A stretch of DNA of 64,000 nucleotides from JAHDHW01 sp965277415 (GTDB lineage: Bacteria; Bacteroidota; Bacteroidia; Chitinophagales; Saprospiraceae), in contig CBDICS010000065.1 in assembly GCA_965277415.1 (NCBI GenBank), forward strand, positions 112,233-176,232, in the 5' to 3' direction. Below the pieces are notes generated by a model that saw only the letters and a list, made by a program, of their open reading frames with translations, searched no databases and was not told where the DNA came from. The translations under genes were made by a program, and so were the position numbers. Below, piece by piece: positions 35,501-42,702 of this stretch. Within the stretch, counting starts at the first letter, position 1. Each line of letters begins with the position of its first letter.

Positions 35501-35617
35501 TACTCTGGCTTAGACCCAGAAATAGGTCAAATTGGTGGTTCTTTGGATCTCGGAATTGATCGTGGTTTTTATCCACAAGCAAGAACTTACCTTGGAGGCA
35601 TTCAAGTTACTTTCTAA
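32537..35617 (+). CDS. SusC/RagA family TonB-linked outer membrane protein
   Basis: 1026 residues from the first ATG; a second ATG at 32558 (MKKRIQFLLLLFSFSITSLF) is an equally good start. After the signal peptide comes a carboxypeptidase-D-like domain (HKVSGKVISQEDNLGVIGAT), the SusC TonB-box region LEEVVVVGYGTQKRSKISGA, a plug with QALQGRTSGVQITQNSGSPG, SLYIVDGVPA-like SPLYIVDGVPAEGL and DAASSAIYGSRGANGVVLIT, and the beta-barrel to the C-terminal Phe of GGIQVTF. SusC forms the TonB-driven pore that takes up oligosaccharides, capped by the SusD protein. The order with SusD, a PKD lipoprotein and two GH16 genes suggests beta-1,3-glucan uptake. Confidence 0.95.
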   Translation: MSTKNSKMKKRIQFLLLLFSFSITSLFAQSHKVSGKVISQEDNLGVIGATVLAKDQKLGVVTDFNGDYSITVPSENAILVVSYTGMKTLEIPIEGRSSIDITLEPDISVLEEVVVVGYGTQKRSKISGAVSVVTSEEITETPVLRVEQALQGRTSGVQITQNSGSPGAALSVRIRGTGTINDSSPLYIVDGVPAEGLDFLNPNDIESINVLKDAASSAIYGSRGANGVVLITTKGGKKNQEGKISYESYYGIQSPWKKLNLLNAREYAVIQNEAYIAAGRIPRAEFSNPDILGEGTDWQDAIFESAPITSHQVGITGGTDRSTYAISGNYFNQDGIIGADKASFERYTVRLNSSHDLKKWLTVGNTLGFTKLRRDALSENNEFNSPLIRAINIDPVTPVRKGDGTYAYSIYSDTDITNPVNAIEQTFDSWTTNRLVGSIFGVIKISENISLRSTYSLDATYATQDIFNPRFDLSNDPILSDAPAQEKRLINSVSFNNNTWRNWQWENVLIWNKSIGTQHDFSFTAGNTLREGRHDFNGGSNTNLPSNDPADAFIGNTIDPIASQSTYQGASESSLLSYFGRVNYELRDKYLFSATFRADGSSRFGANNRFGYFPSVSAGWIISQEDFWNFEDISFIKLRGSWGQNGNDKIGDYSYTSVVRSGQNYTFGPNEIITNGSVATTSSNPDIKWETITQTDVGIDLEFWDGQLNITADYYIKETSDMLYAAPIPFTAGTAPPIQNIASMENRGWEFATEYRGKSGALSYSIGANISFIENEVTSLGTGGDPVFAGYIQSANASASRTDVGQPVASFYGFVTDGIFQNQQEIETHAIQSENTAPGDIRFKDLNNDGMIDFDDQTYIGNPIPDFTYGVNGSLEFKDFDLSFFLQGVQGNDIYNGTVRYDFTFVNRPASVLNRWTGPGTSNSEPRVNLSDPNQNVRVSDRFIEDGSYLRLKNVQIGYNLPRPLLTKIKFEKFRIYFSAQNLITITDYSGLDPEIGQIGGSLDLGIDRGFYPQARTYLGGIQVTF

Positions 35618-35711
35618 ACCCTGATTCAAAGATTTTATTCTTTTAAAAAGATTCTTTGATCAAGCGATTTATAAAACATAGGTTTTATCAAAGAACAAAA
35701 AATAACTCAAG

Positions 35712-37221
35712 ATGAAATTAAAAAATATTTCAGCACTATTTTTTTTACTTCTTTTTACAATTACTGCTTGTAAGGATGATTTTTTGGAAAAAGCTCCTCT
35801 TGTAGGCGTAACAGAAGAAAATTTCTATAATACAGAAGAAGATGCCATTGCTGCGGTGAATGCAGCATATGCGCCTTTACAATTTGAACTGACTCCTGCT
35901 GGTCATTTTCGATGGTTTTGGGGAGATATCATGTCAGACGATTCTGAAAAAGGAGGGTCTGGCCCGAATGATGTATTTGTATTGCTCCAATTAGAGTCTT
36001 TTGAAGGGCCTACCAATACTGATTTACTAGAAGCAGAATGGAAAGCAGATTTTCAAGGCGTCAATCGGGCAAATGTTGTCTTAGAAAGAGTACCTCCAAT
36101 CGAAATGGACGAAACACTCAAAGCACGAATTTTAGGAGAAGCTAAGTTTATCCGTGCTTGGTTTTTTTACAATCTCGTAACAGTCTTTGGTGGTGTACCG
36201 CTAGTAGATCATGTTTTAGCTCCTAGTGAATTTACACTGCAACGTGCTACAGCTGATGAAATCTGGGATTTCATTATTCAAGATTTAACTGAAGCCATTT
36301 CTGTGCTACCAAAACGAAGTCAATATCGATATTGAAGATTTAGGTAGAATCACTCAAGGTGCCGCTCAAGCGCTCTTAGTCGATGCTTATCTTTGGCAAG
36401 AGAACTATAGCGCTGCACAGCAGATTGCAGAAGAGATTATTAATTCTAATGAGTATTTTCTAGAGGATGACTTTGCAAAGATATTTACACCTGATGGAGA
36501 AAATGGTCCAGGTTCAGTATTTGAAATACAGTATATGCAGAATTCTGGTGGAAATTGGGGTGAAGGTGCTGCCAATGAAGGTAGTTTCACTAATGTATTT
36601 CAAAGAGCAAGAGGCCAATTTGAAGGGTTTGGATTTAATATTCCTACACAAGATTTAGTCGATGAGTTTTTTGCAGAAGGGTTTGAAGACCCTAGATTGT
36701 CTGCCACCGTATTTAGAGAAGGTGATAATATGGGAGACCGAGGTGTTTTCACAAAAGAAGCGACTGGTTTTGAACATGATTATTATCCAAAAAAATACTT
36801 TAATAACAAAAGTGATGAAGCTTCTTTCGGTGATCCTGTTCCTAATGGAGGATCTAATAATAGAACAATTCGCTATGCCGGTGTCTTATTAATGCATGCT
36901 GAAGCAGCCTATCATAATGGTGATGAAGCAGCCGCTCGCCAATCTTTAAATATGGTACGAGCAAGAGCTAGAGGTACTAATCAAAATATTTTACCAGACG
37001 TAACTGCATCAGGTAACGACCTTCTTAATGCTATTTATCATGAGCAAAGAGTAGAATTAGCCTTAGAGAGTTACCGCTTTTTTTATTTGGTAAGAACTAA
37101 ACGAGCAGCTCAGGAATTAGGCCCCTTAGGTTATACGGAAGGCATTCATAATGTATTTCCTATTCCAGCTAATCAGATACAAGCAACAAATGGTGCGCTA
37201 ACACAAAATCCAGGTTATTAA
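35712..37221 (+). pseudogene. RagB/SusD family lipoprotein, broken by one frameshift
   Basis: The glycan-binding cap of SusC, in two frames. The first part, from 35712, has a lipoprotein signal (LFTITAC) and SusD-like DDFLEKAPLVGVTEENFYNT, but ends with RSQYRY and a stop at 36333. The same protein continues in the next frame as DIEDLGRITQGAAQALLVDA through AYHNGDEAAARQSLNMVRAR and VELALESYRFFYLVRT to NGALTQNPGY. Leaving out one C at 36327 joins them as RSQYDIEDLGR with no other fault, giving about 502 residues, the normal size. No homopolymer lies at the site, so a simple sequencing slip is less obvious than usual. If real, the locus would lack its SusD. Confidence 0.88.
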
Positions 37222-37243
37222 TTAATTTAAATTATTAGATGGG

Positions 37244-37316
37244 ATTAATGATAAGCTATTTTTTCTTAGACCATTGTTTATGAAATTTCAGAACACTAAA
37301 ATAGCTTATCATTAAT
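37244..37316 (+). terminator. large hairpin between susD and the PKD lipoprotein gene
   Basis: A perfect 19-base inverted repeat (ATTAATGATAAGCTATTTT at 37244-37262; complement at 37298-37316) closes a 35-base loop and is followed by TTTTG. It may act as a partial terminator or RNA stability element that sets SusCD output above that of the downstream genes. Confidence 0.55.
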
Positions 37317-37347
37317 TTTGTTCCGTCACTTTACAAAACTAATAATA

Positions 37348-38172
37348 ATGAATTTTAGAAAATATTTATTTTTATTTTTTGCCTTTTCCATTCTTTCTTG
37401 TGAGCCAAAGGAAGACATGTCAATTGACATTGGTGAATTGCCTGCTCCTCCAGACTTTTCTATGGAAGCGTCCTCAGAGAATCCTAATATGATAGTTTTA
37501 AGTATTACTTCTACTGGTTTTTTTGACCTTGTCTGGGATCTTCCTGGTGCTACGCCAAATAAATCAGTTTTGGAAAGAGATACTGTTTTTTATCCATTAG
37601 CAGGAAATTATACGGTCACTTTACATGCCGCAAAAGAAGGCGGAAGCGGTACTTCCAGTGCGACTAAAACGATCACTATTGATCAGGATGCAGATATCAT
37701 ATGCGATCCGACTACTGCTCTACTAACAGGTGATTGTACTTCAAAATGTTGGAAGCTTTCTGAAGATCCAGGATCAATACAAGTAGGCCCAACTCCTTTT
37801 TCTGCAGAGTGGTTTAATTCCCCTGATATTGCTCCTGCCCAAGCAAGTGATCGTTGGTGTTTTGAATTTGAAGGTGGAAAACATCAGTATATGAACGGAG
37901 GGGTGACATTTTCTGCATGTCAAGGTTTTGTGGAAGATCCAAATTATACTGTACCTACTAATGTAACCTATCAAATCATTCCAAGTGGTACAACAAACTC
38001 TGAATTTAAAATAGTTTTAGATGATGGTTCTTGGATGGGTGTTGAAGATTCCGGTCCTGAATATGAAATTGTAAGTATTACGGAAAGTGAAATGGTTTTA
38101 CTTTCAGCAACCTTGCCTTGTGATGGTAGTCCTAGCACAGGTTGGTTTACCTTGACTTTTGTAAAAGAATAG
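37348..38172 (+). CDS. PKD-domain lipoprotein of the SusCD locus
   Basis: Started at the ATG at 37348 (274 residues) because MNFRKYLFLFFAFSILSC is a complete lipoprotein signal. A PKD-like beta sandwich covers about 25-115 (FFDLVWDLPGATPNKSVLER, YPLAGNYTVTLHAAKEGGSG). The second half (about 125-270) starts CTSKCWKLSEDPGSIQVGPT and ends STGWFTLTFVKE and resembles domains attached to SusE-position lipoproteins. Cys pairs occur there. It occupies the place of SusE/SusF proteins, which bind glycan at the surface, and is three bases from the GH16 gene, so the two are translated together. The exact ligand is inferred only from context. Confidence 0.8.
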   Translation: MNFRKYLFLFFAFSILSCEPKEDMSIDIGELPAPPDFSMEASSENPNMIVLSITSTGFFDLVWDLPGATPNKSVLERDTVFYPLAGNYTVTLHAAKEGGSGTSSATKTITIDQDADIICDPTTALLTGDCTSKCWKLSEDPGSIQVGPTPFSAEWFNSPDIAPAQASDRWCFEFEGGKHQYMNGGVTFSACQGFVEDPNYTVPTNVTYQIIPSGTTNSEFKIVLDDGSWMGVEDSGPEYEIVSITESEMVLLSATLPCDGSPSTGWFTLTFVKE

Positions 38173-38175
38173 TAA

Positions 38176-39060
38176 ATGACTTTAAATTCCAAATTGCTAT
38201 CTTTAATTGTTTTTTCTATCATTCTTCTCTCTCTCATCTCTTGCGAAGACACAGAAACAACTAAACAAGAAGAATTAGTAATACAAACAAACGAATACCA
38301 ACTTATTTGGTCAGATGAATTTGACTACGAAGGACTTCCTGATTCTACCAAATGGACTTACGATGTAGGAGATGCCTGTGATCTGCCATGTGGATGCGGT
38401 TGGGGCAATAATGAATTGCAATATTACACAAAAGGACGACTAGAGAATTCAAGGGTTAAAAATGGACAATTAACAATTGAATTGAGAAAAGAAGAAATGA
38501 AGAATAGAGCCTATACTTCTGCACGCCTCGTCACTAAGAATAAAGGAGATTGGAAGTATGGTCGATTTGAGGTTCGTGCACGTATAGAACGCAGCCTTGG
38601 CACTTGGGCTGCGATATGGATGTTACCTACTGACAATGAATATGGAACATGGCCCTATAGTGGAGAAATAGATATTATGGAAAATGTAGGATGGGCCCCA
38701 GATACTATTCTTGTTACAGCTCATACTGGTGCATATAATCCTATGATTGGAACACAACAAAGCTCTAGCCTTACAGTTACAGACATTCATACTGCTTTTC
38801 ACGATTATATTCTGGAATGGGATGAACAAGAGTATAATGTTTATGTTGATAATGATTTAGTGTTTAACTTTAAAAATGAAGACAACGATCATATGACTTG
38901 GCCTTTTGATAAAAACTTCCACTTGATCTTAAATATGGCATTTGGAGGTAATCTAGGGGGAAAAGAAGGTCTTTCTCCAGAAAAACTACCTTGTAAAATG
39001 GAAATTGACTATGTTAGGGTTTATAGTAAAAATAATTTAGTCATGGGAATGAAAAATTAG
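38176..39060 (+). CDS. GH16 family glucanase (laminarinase-like) lipoprotein
   Basis: 294 residues with a lipoprotein signal (IILLSLISC, Cys23). The GH16 jelly-roll starts YQLIWSDEFDYEGLPDSTKW and carries WGNNELQYYT, SARLVTKNKGDWKYGRFEVR and the catalytic motif GEIDIMENVG: Glu164 nucleophile, Asp166, Glu169 acid/base. The E-I-D-I-M-E form with an extra Met is that of laminarinases and beta-1,3(4)-glucanases, as opposed to agarases and porphyranases that differ around it. It would cut beta-1,3-glucan at the cell surface for import by SusC. It follows the PKD lipoprotein by three bases. The GH16 call is firm, the laminarin preference is inferred. Confidence 0.92.
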   Translation: MTLNSKLLSLIVFSIILLSLISCEDTETTKQEELVIQTNEYQLIWSDEFDYEGLPDSTKWTYDVGDACDLPCGCGWGNNELQYYTKGRLENSRVKNGQLTIELRKEEMKNRAYTSARLVTKNKGDWKYGRFEVRARIERSLGTWAAIWMLPTDNEYGTWPYSGEIDIMENVGWAPDTILVTAHTGAYNPMIGTQQSSSLTVTDIHTAFHDYILEWDEQEYNVYVDNDLVFNFKNEDNDHMTWPFDKNFHLILNMAFGGNLGGKEGLSPEKLPCKMEIDYVRVYSKNNLVMGMKN

Positions 39061-39124
39061 AATCTGATTAAATTTAGTATTGTTTAAAAAATAGCTTTAA
39101 CAATAATTCCGTTTTATAAATTAC

Positions 39125-39204
39125 GAAGTTGTTTTAAAATAGATAAATGATTTTCTTGCATTCATTCTGATGTTTACAATCAACCTCCATTTTAAAACAA
39201 CTTC
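39125..39204. repeat. palindromic repeat family A, copy 2 (internally deleted)
   Basis: 80 bases between the two GH16 genes. It starts GAAGTTGTTTTAAAATAGAT and ends CCATTTTAAAACAACTTC like the 161-base copy at 3433-3593, sharing the TTGCATTCATT and CAACCTCC blocks, but lacks about 80 central bases. This makes a shorter hairpin with 16-base arms. Confidence 0.8.
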
Positions 39205-39248
39205 TAACACAACAAAAACTGATTATTAATTTTGAATAAAAAGAAATT

Positions 39249-40454
39249 ATGAAAAAGATACACCTACTTATTATTATAATTTTTGGTTTATTACTCATGA
39301 CCAATTGTGTTGAAGATGACGATGGAATGAATAATGATGGAAAACCTGATATTAACATTAGTGATCTTGAAGTTACTGAAGGGGATACAGACAATACAAT
39401 TAGTCTCAAAGTAACCTTAAGCGGTACAAATGAAGGTTCTGCTATAGTCAATTATGCAACTCTTGATCAATCTGCTACGAGTGGCGCAGATTATTCAAGC
39501 ACAGATGGCACCTTAACTTTCGGCCCTGGAGAAACAGAAAAGACTATATCAATTGAAATTAAGGGCGATGAGCTAGAAGAGCCGGAAGAACGATTTGAGG
39601 TATTGCTCCTGAATCCAATTAATGCCAATACTCCTAACTCAAAAGCAGTCATTACCATTTTGGATGATGATGATCAAACAGGGGGAGGGGATCTTGTCAT
39701 TCCTACTACAGGATACACCACACCACTTTCTTATCCTGGCTATACCTTGCAATGGAGCGATGAATTTCAATCTAGTACTTTAAGTGAAGACTGTTGGAAC
39801 TATGAAATTGGTAATGGCGCTAGTGGTTGGGGTAATAATGAGTTGCAATATTACAAATCAGAGAATACTTTCATTGCTGACAACGAGTACCTTGTCATCG
39901 AAGCTAAAGAGGAAGTACAAAGTGGATTTAATTATACTTCTTCGAGATTAACTACTCAAGGAAAGAAAAGCTTTAAATATGGTCGGGTAGATATTCGAGC
40001 TGTACTTCCTAAAAGTCAGGGCTTATGGCCTGCATTATGGATGTTAGGAGATAATATTAGTTCTGTAGGTTGGCCTGCATGTGGTGAGATAGATGTTATG
40101 GAATTAATTGGCGGATCAGCAGTAGGAAGAGATGATACTGTTCATGGGACTATTCATTGGGATAATGCTGGTTCTCATGCTAATTTTGGAAACGGTCATT
40201 CTTTGAGTTCAGGAATTTACGCAGATGAGTTTCATGTCTTTTCAATAGTCTGGGATGAAACTCAGATAGTCTGGTATATGGACGATATTCAATATCATAT
40301 TGTAGATATCACGCCTAGTGGTTTGAGTGAGTTCCATAATCCATTCTTTTTTATCTTTAATGTTGCCGTTGGTGGTAACTGGCCAGGTAGTCCTAATTCA
40401 ACTTCAATATTTCCTCAGAGAATGATTGTCGATTATATTAGAGTTTTTCAATAG
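39249..40454 (+). CDS. GH16 family glucanase lipoprotein with Calx-beta domain
   Basis: 401 residues with a lipoprotein signal (LIIIIFGLLLMTNC, Cys20). A Calx-beta domain occupies about 33-140 (ISDLEVTEGDTDNTISLKVT, DYSSTDGTLTFGPGETEKTI, VITILDDDD), then a short linker and a GH16 domain at about 163-401. The GH16 catalytic motif is GEIDVMELIG with Glu280 nucleophile, Asp282 and Glu285 acid/base; WGNNELQYYK and SSRLTTQGKKSFKYGRVDIR are shared with the upstream GH16. Two GH16 enzymes with different domain set-ups in one locus suggest a split between longer and shorter glucan. The Calx-beta part may bind calcium or act as a spacer. Confidence 0.92.
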   Translation: MKKIHLLIIIIFGLLLMTNCVEDDDGMNNDGKPDINISDLEVTEGDTDNTISLKVTLSGTNEGSAIVNYATLDQSATSGADYSSTDGTLTFGPGETEKTISIEIKGDELEEPEERFEVLLLNPINANTPNSKAVITILDDDDQTGGGDLVIPTTGYTTPLSYPGYTLQWSDEFQSSTLSEDCWNYEIGNGASGWGNNELQYYKSENTFIADNEYLVIEAKEEVQSGFNYTSSRLTTQGKKSFKYGRVDIRAVLPKSQGLWPALWMLGDNISSVGWPACGEIDVMELIGGSAVGRDDTVHGTIHWDNAGSHANFGNGHSLSSGIYADEFHVFSIVWDETQIVWYMDDIQYHIVDITPSGLSEFHNPFFFIFNVAVGGNWPGSPNSTSIFPQRMIVDYIRVFQ

Positions 40455-40493
40455 AAAACTCAATCTTGATAATATCCCTTTGGGTTATAAAGA

Positions 40494-40541
40494 GCCTGTT
40501 AATATTTTACTGCCCTAGTAATAAAATATTAGCAGGCTTTT
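40494..40541 (+). terminator. intrinsic terminator of the glucan locus
   Basis: GCCTGTTAATATTTTA (40494) pairs with TAAAATATTAGCAGGC (40522-40537) with one G-T pair, followed by TTTT. It lies 40 bases after the last GH16 stop. Confidence 0.8.
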
Positions 40542-40545
40542 CAAT

Positions 40546-41190
40546 TCTATAAAAGAAAACTGAAATTGGATGATACTATTTGAAAAGGTTTACTTAATTT
40601 CTCTCTATTGTACACAGGAATCAAGTAAATCTCCAGCAAATAGAATCAAAAAATGTTAAATTTTAAAAAAAACAATATTAAATTACAATATATTATTGCG
40701 TATTTTTTTTACACGAATTTGCTATAAAGCTATCAACAGTAACAATTTATATTGATTTTTCTGATTTTACACTGTCACAAGTCTTCAAACCTCCGTATTT
40801 CATCAAACTCTAAATTCAATTTAATTGTATCTTATATTGATTAAATATCTATTTTAAAACCCAAATAAATAAAAAAAGCTTATAAGAAATCAAGAAAATA
40901 AAAAAGTACACATAAATAATTTGCATAATTTGTATTTTTTGTCTATTATTAATATGTTGTTCTGATTATTTGTGCTAGTTAGAGTTTTCCTAGAGCCAAA
41001 CACAATTACTAACCTCTCAATCTATTCGTTAAGTAACTCGCTGTTGAAGATTCTTCAACTCCTAGCAATCCGCTTCAAAAAATAAAGTTTATAATTTGAC
41101 ATCTAGTCGTTTAATAATTAGCTATTAAATATTAATTTTAGCATTATTAACTATAGATTGTTAATTAGAGGTTATCAAAAAATTGCATTT
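40546..41190. other. gene-free AT-rich stretch
   Basis: About 645 bases, the longest empty stretch in the window. No open frame with protein-like composition, no long hairpin and none of the repeat families. The right end holds the possible promoter of the RNA candidate. Confidence 0.5.
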
Positions 41191-41194
41191 TTGC

Positions 41195-41350
41195 GGCCAG
41201 AATGCTGTCTGCACCAAAGATATATAAGATTTCAACGAGAATGAGAGCGGAGGTTTGCAGCACTGGTCAAACAGCGAAAGCCGTTTGTACCAGTGTTTTT
41301 CTCCTCGCACAAATAAAAAAGGCCAGTACAAATGTACTGGCCTTTTTTAT
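41195..41350 (+). ncRNA. candidate structured non-coding RNA
   Basis: In a gene-free region, a GC-richer block carries nested pairing: CACTGGT-CAAAC-A-GC-GAAA-GC-C-GTTTG-T-ACCAGTG (41261-41295, GAAA tetraloop) enclosed by GCGGAG (41247) with CTCCTCGC (41301-41308), and closed by an intrinsic terminator at 41315-41348. A promoter-like GCATTTTTGCGG is just upstream. The initial GGCCAG (41195-41200) could also pair with the CTGGCC of the terminator, and TGCTG (41203-41207) with CAGCA (41258-41262), so two folds compete. There is no convincing open frame. It does not match tmRNA, SRP RNA or RNase P; a 6S-like RNA cannot be excluded. Confidence 0.5.
41315..41348. terminator. bidirectional terminator
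   Basis: AAAAAAGGCCAGTA and TACTGGCCTTTTTT pair around CAAATG. It ends the RNA candidate on the plus strand and the PDZ gene on the minus strand, 26 bases past its stop. Confidence 0.9.
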
Positions 41351-41373
41351 TTTGAAGTGGTCCCGTTAAAAAA

Positions 41374-42624
41374 TTATCGCTGCAATATAATTTTTTCAGA
41401 AAACACTTTATCACCTTGATGGATAGACAAAATCAAAGCCCCTTTCGATGCCTTACTTAAATCAAGTTCTCTATCATAGTTTCCATCAAAACTATTCAAA
41501 TCTTCGCTATATACCTCTTTCCCACTAATATCTGTAACTTTCACTACTGTTGCCCCTTTAGGTGCAGTAAACTTCAACCTTAGTCTACCATCAGTTGGAT
41601 TTGGAAAAATATCAATGGTTTCTAAATCAAGTGTATTTTTTCCTTCAAAGGTAAATGAATTTTCTCCATCTTGATCCAATTCTATTTCTTTTATAATAAC
41701 TTCTTGGCCTTCGCCATTCTTATGTTTTTTGATAATCACCTTGTGATTTTTACCTTTTGTTTGATTTCCTTCTTCATCAATAAACACCCAATTATTTCCA
41801 TCTAGGTTAATGCCATTGCCATCCTCATTTGTCCATTCAAATTCTTCTTCTATTTCTTGACTTGAATGATTACCACAAGCCTTTAGCGTAGCAGTCACTT
41901 GGCTTTCTTGACCATTTCTTAAATAATCAATGTTAACCGTCTCTCCTGCATCAAAAGGAGATAAAAGATCCAAGACATCTTGAATTGAAGCCACTTCTGA
42001 GCCATTAATTTGGGTTATGATATCATCTTTCAATAATCCCGCATCAGCTGCACCACTTCCATCAATTATATTAAGCACTGGAACGCCTTCATCTGATGTA
42101 CCTTCTGTCGTTGTCGTTTCTTCCCCATTAATATTTTCTACGCTTTCTTTCATTCCAATCATCACACCAAGGCAAGCTTTATTAGATGCTTGATCCATGT
42201 CAAGATGAAAAACGTTTTTATCTCCTTTCATTTCTAGATTAATCCCTTTTTCTTCAAGCCTTTTAAGCATCTCTGCAGGAATCTCACCATCTCCAGACCA
42301 TTCAATTACTTCTACGTCTTCATCTCCTTCTCCATTTTTGATTCTAATTTTGACTTGGTTTTCTCCGTCGCTATCATCTACATTCACCTCTACCCTTTTA
42401 TGCATGCCATGACCTTCATCATTTTTCATTATAAAGACATCGGCATCATCTCCTTTCTTGATGATCTTCTTTGTTATTTCATTTCCATTTTCATCAACAG
42501 TTTTAGTAACAATTACCACCTTCTTTTCTTTTTTCACGTCACTCTCCTGCTGTGCGAATACAGATGTTCCTGCAAATAATAAGATACAGGTAAGAATACT
42601 AAGGTCTATTTTTAAATATTTCAT
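41374..42624 (-). CDS. secreted PDZ-domain protein with T9SS sorting domain
   Basis: 416 residues: signal peptide (LSILTCILLFAGTSVFAQ), an acidic/charged region with DENGNEITKKIIKKGDDADV, a PDZ domain at about 148-250 (ACLGVMIGMKESVENINGEE, SGAADAGLLKDDIITQINGS, DVLDLLSPFDAGETVNIDYL), a second charged region with KGKNHKVIIKKHKNGEGQEV, and a C-terminal type A T9SS sorting domain (IFPNPTDGRLRLKFTAPKG to KVFSEKIILQR). There is no protease domain, so the PDZ would bind C-termini or act as a scaffold at the surface. It is the last gene of the blaI-M56-PDZ cluster, 78 bases after the peptidase gene. Role unknown; a target or partner of the M56 peptidase is possible. Confidence 0.85.
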   Translation of the reverse strand: MKYLKIDLSILTCILLFAGTSVFAQQESDVKKEKKVVIVTKTVDENGNEITKKIIKKGDDADVFIMKNDEGHGMHKRVEVNVDDSDGENQVKIRIKNGEGDEDVEVIEWSGDGEIPAEMLKRLEEKGINLEMKGDKNVFHLDMDQASNKACLGVMIGMKESVENINGEETTTTEGTSDEGVPVLNIIDGSGAADAGLLKDDIITQINGSEVASIQDVLDLLSPFDAGETVNIDYLRNGQESQVTATLKACGNHSSQEIEEEFEWTNEDGNGINLDGNNWVFIDEEGNQTKGKNHKVIIKKHKNGEGQEVIIKEIELDQDGENSFTFEGKNTLDLETIDIFPNPTDGRLRLKFTAPKGATVVKVTDISGKEVYSEDLNSFDGNYDRELDLSKASKGALILSIHQGDKVFSEKIILQR

Positions 42625-42702
42625 TTTATAAAAATTAAAAGTTCAGAAAATATATTCAAATATACAGATTTTTACAATTCATGAAAAATCTTTAGAATAG
42701 GT

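Noticed and set aside
36535..37221. Second part of susD as a separate 228-residue gene
   Set aside because: The frame is open from before 36327 and continues the SusD fold; its ATG is an internal Met.
40546..41190. Search for a hidden gene, tRNA or rRNA in the longest empty stretch
   Set aside because: Very AT-rich with frequent stops in all frames and no cloverleaf or rRNA-like sequence.
41195..41350. Assignment of the RNA candidate as tmRNA, SRP RNA or RNase P
   Set aside because: It lacks the GGTTCGA T-loop, the GGAAG/AGCAG SRP loop and the GAGGAAAGTCC core respectively.
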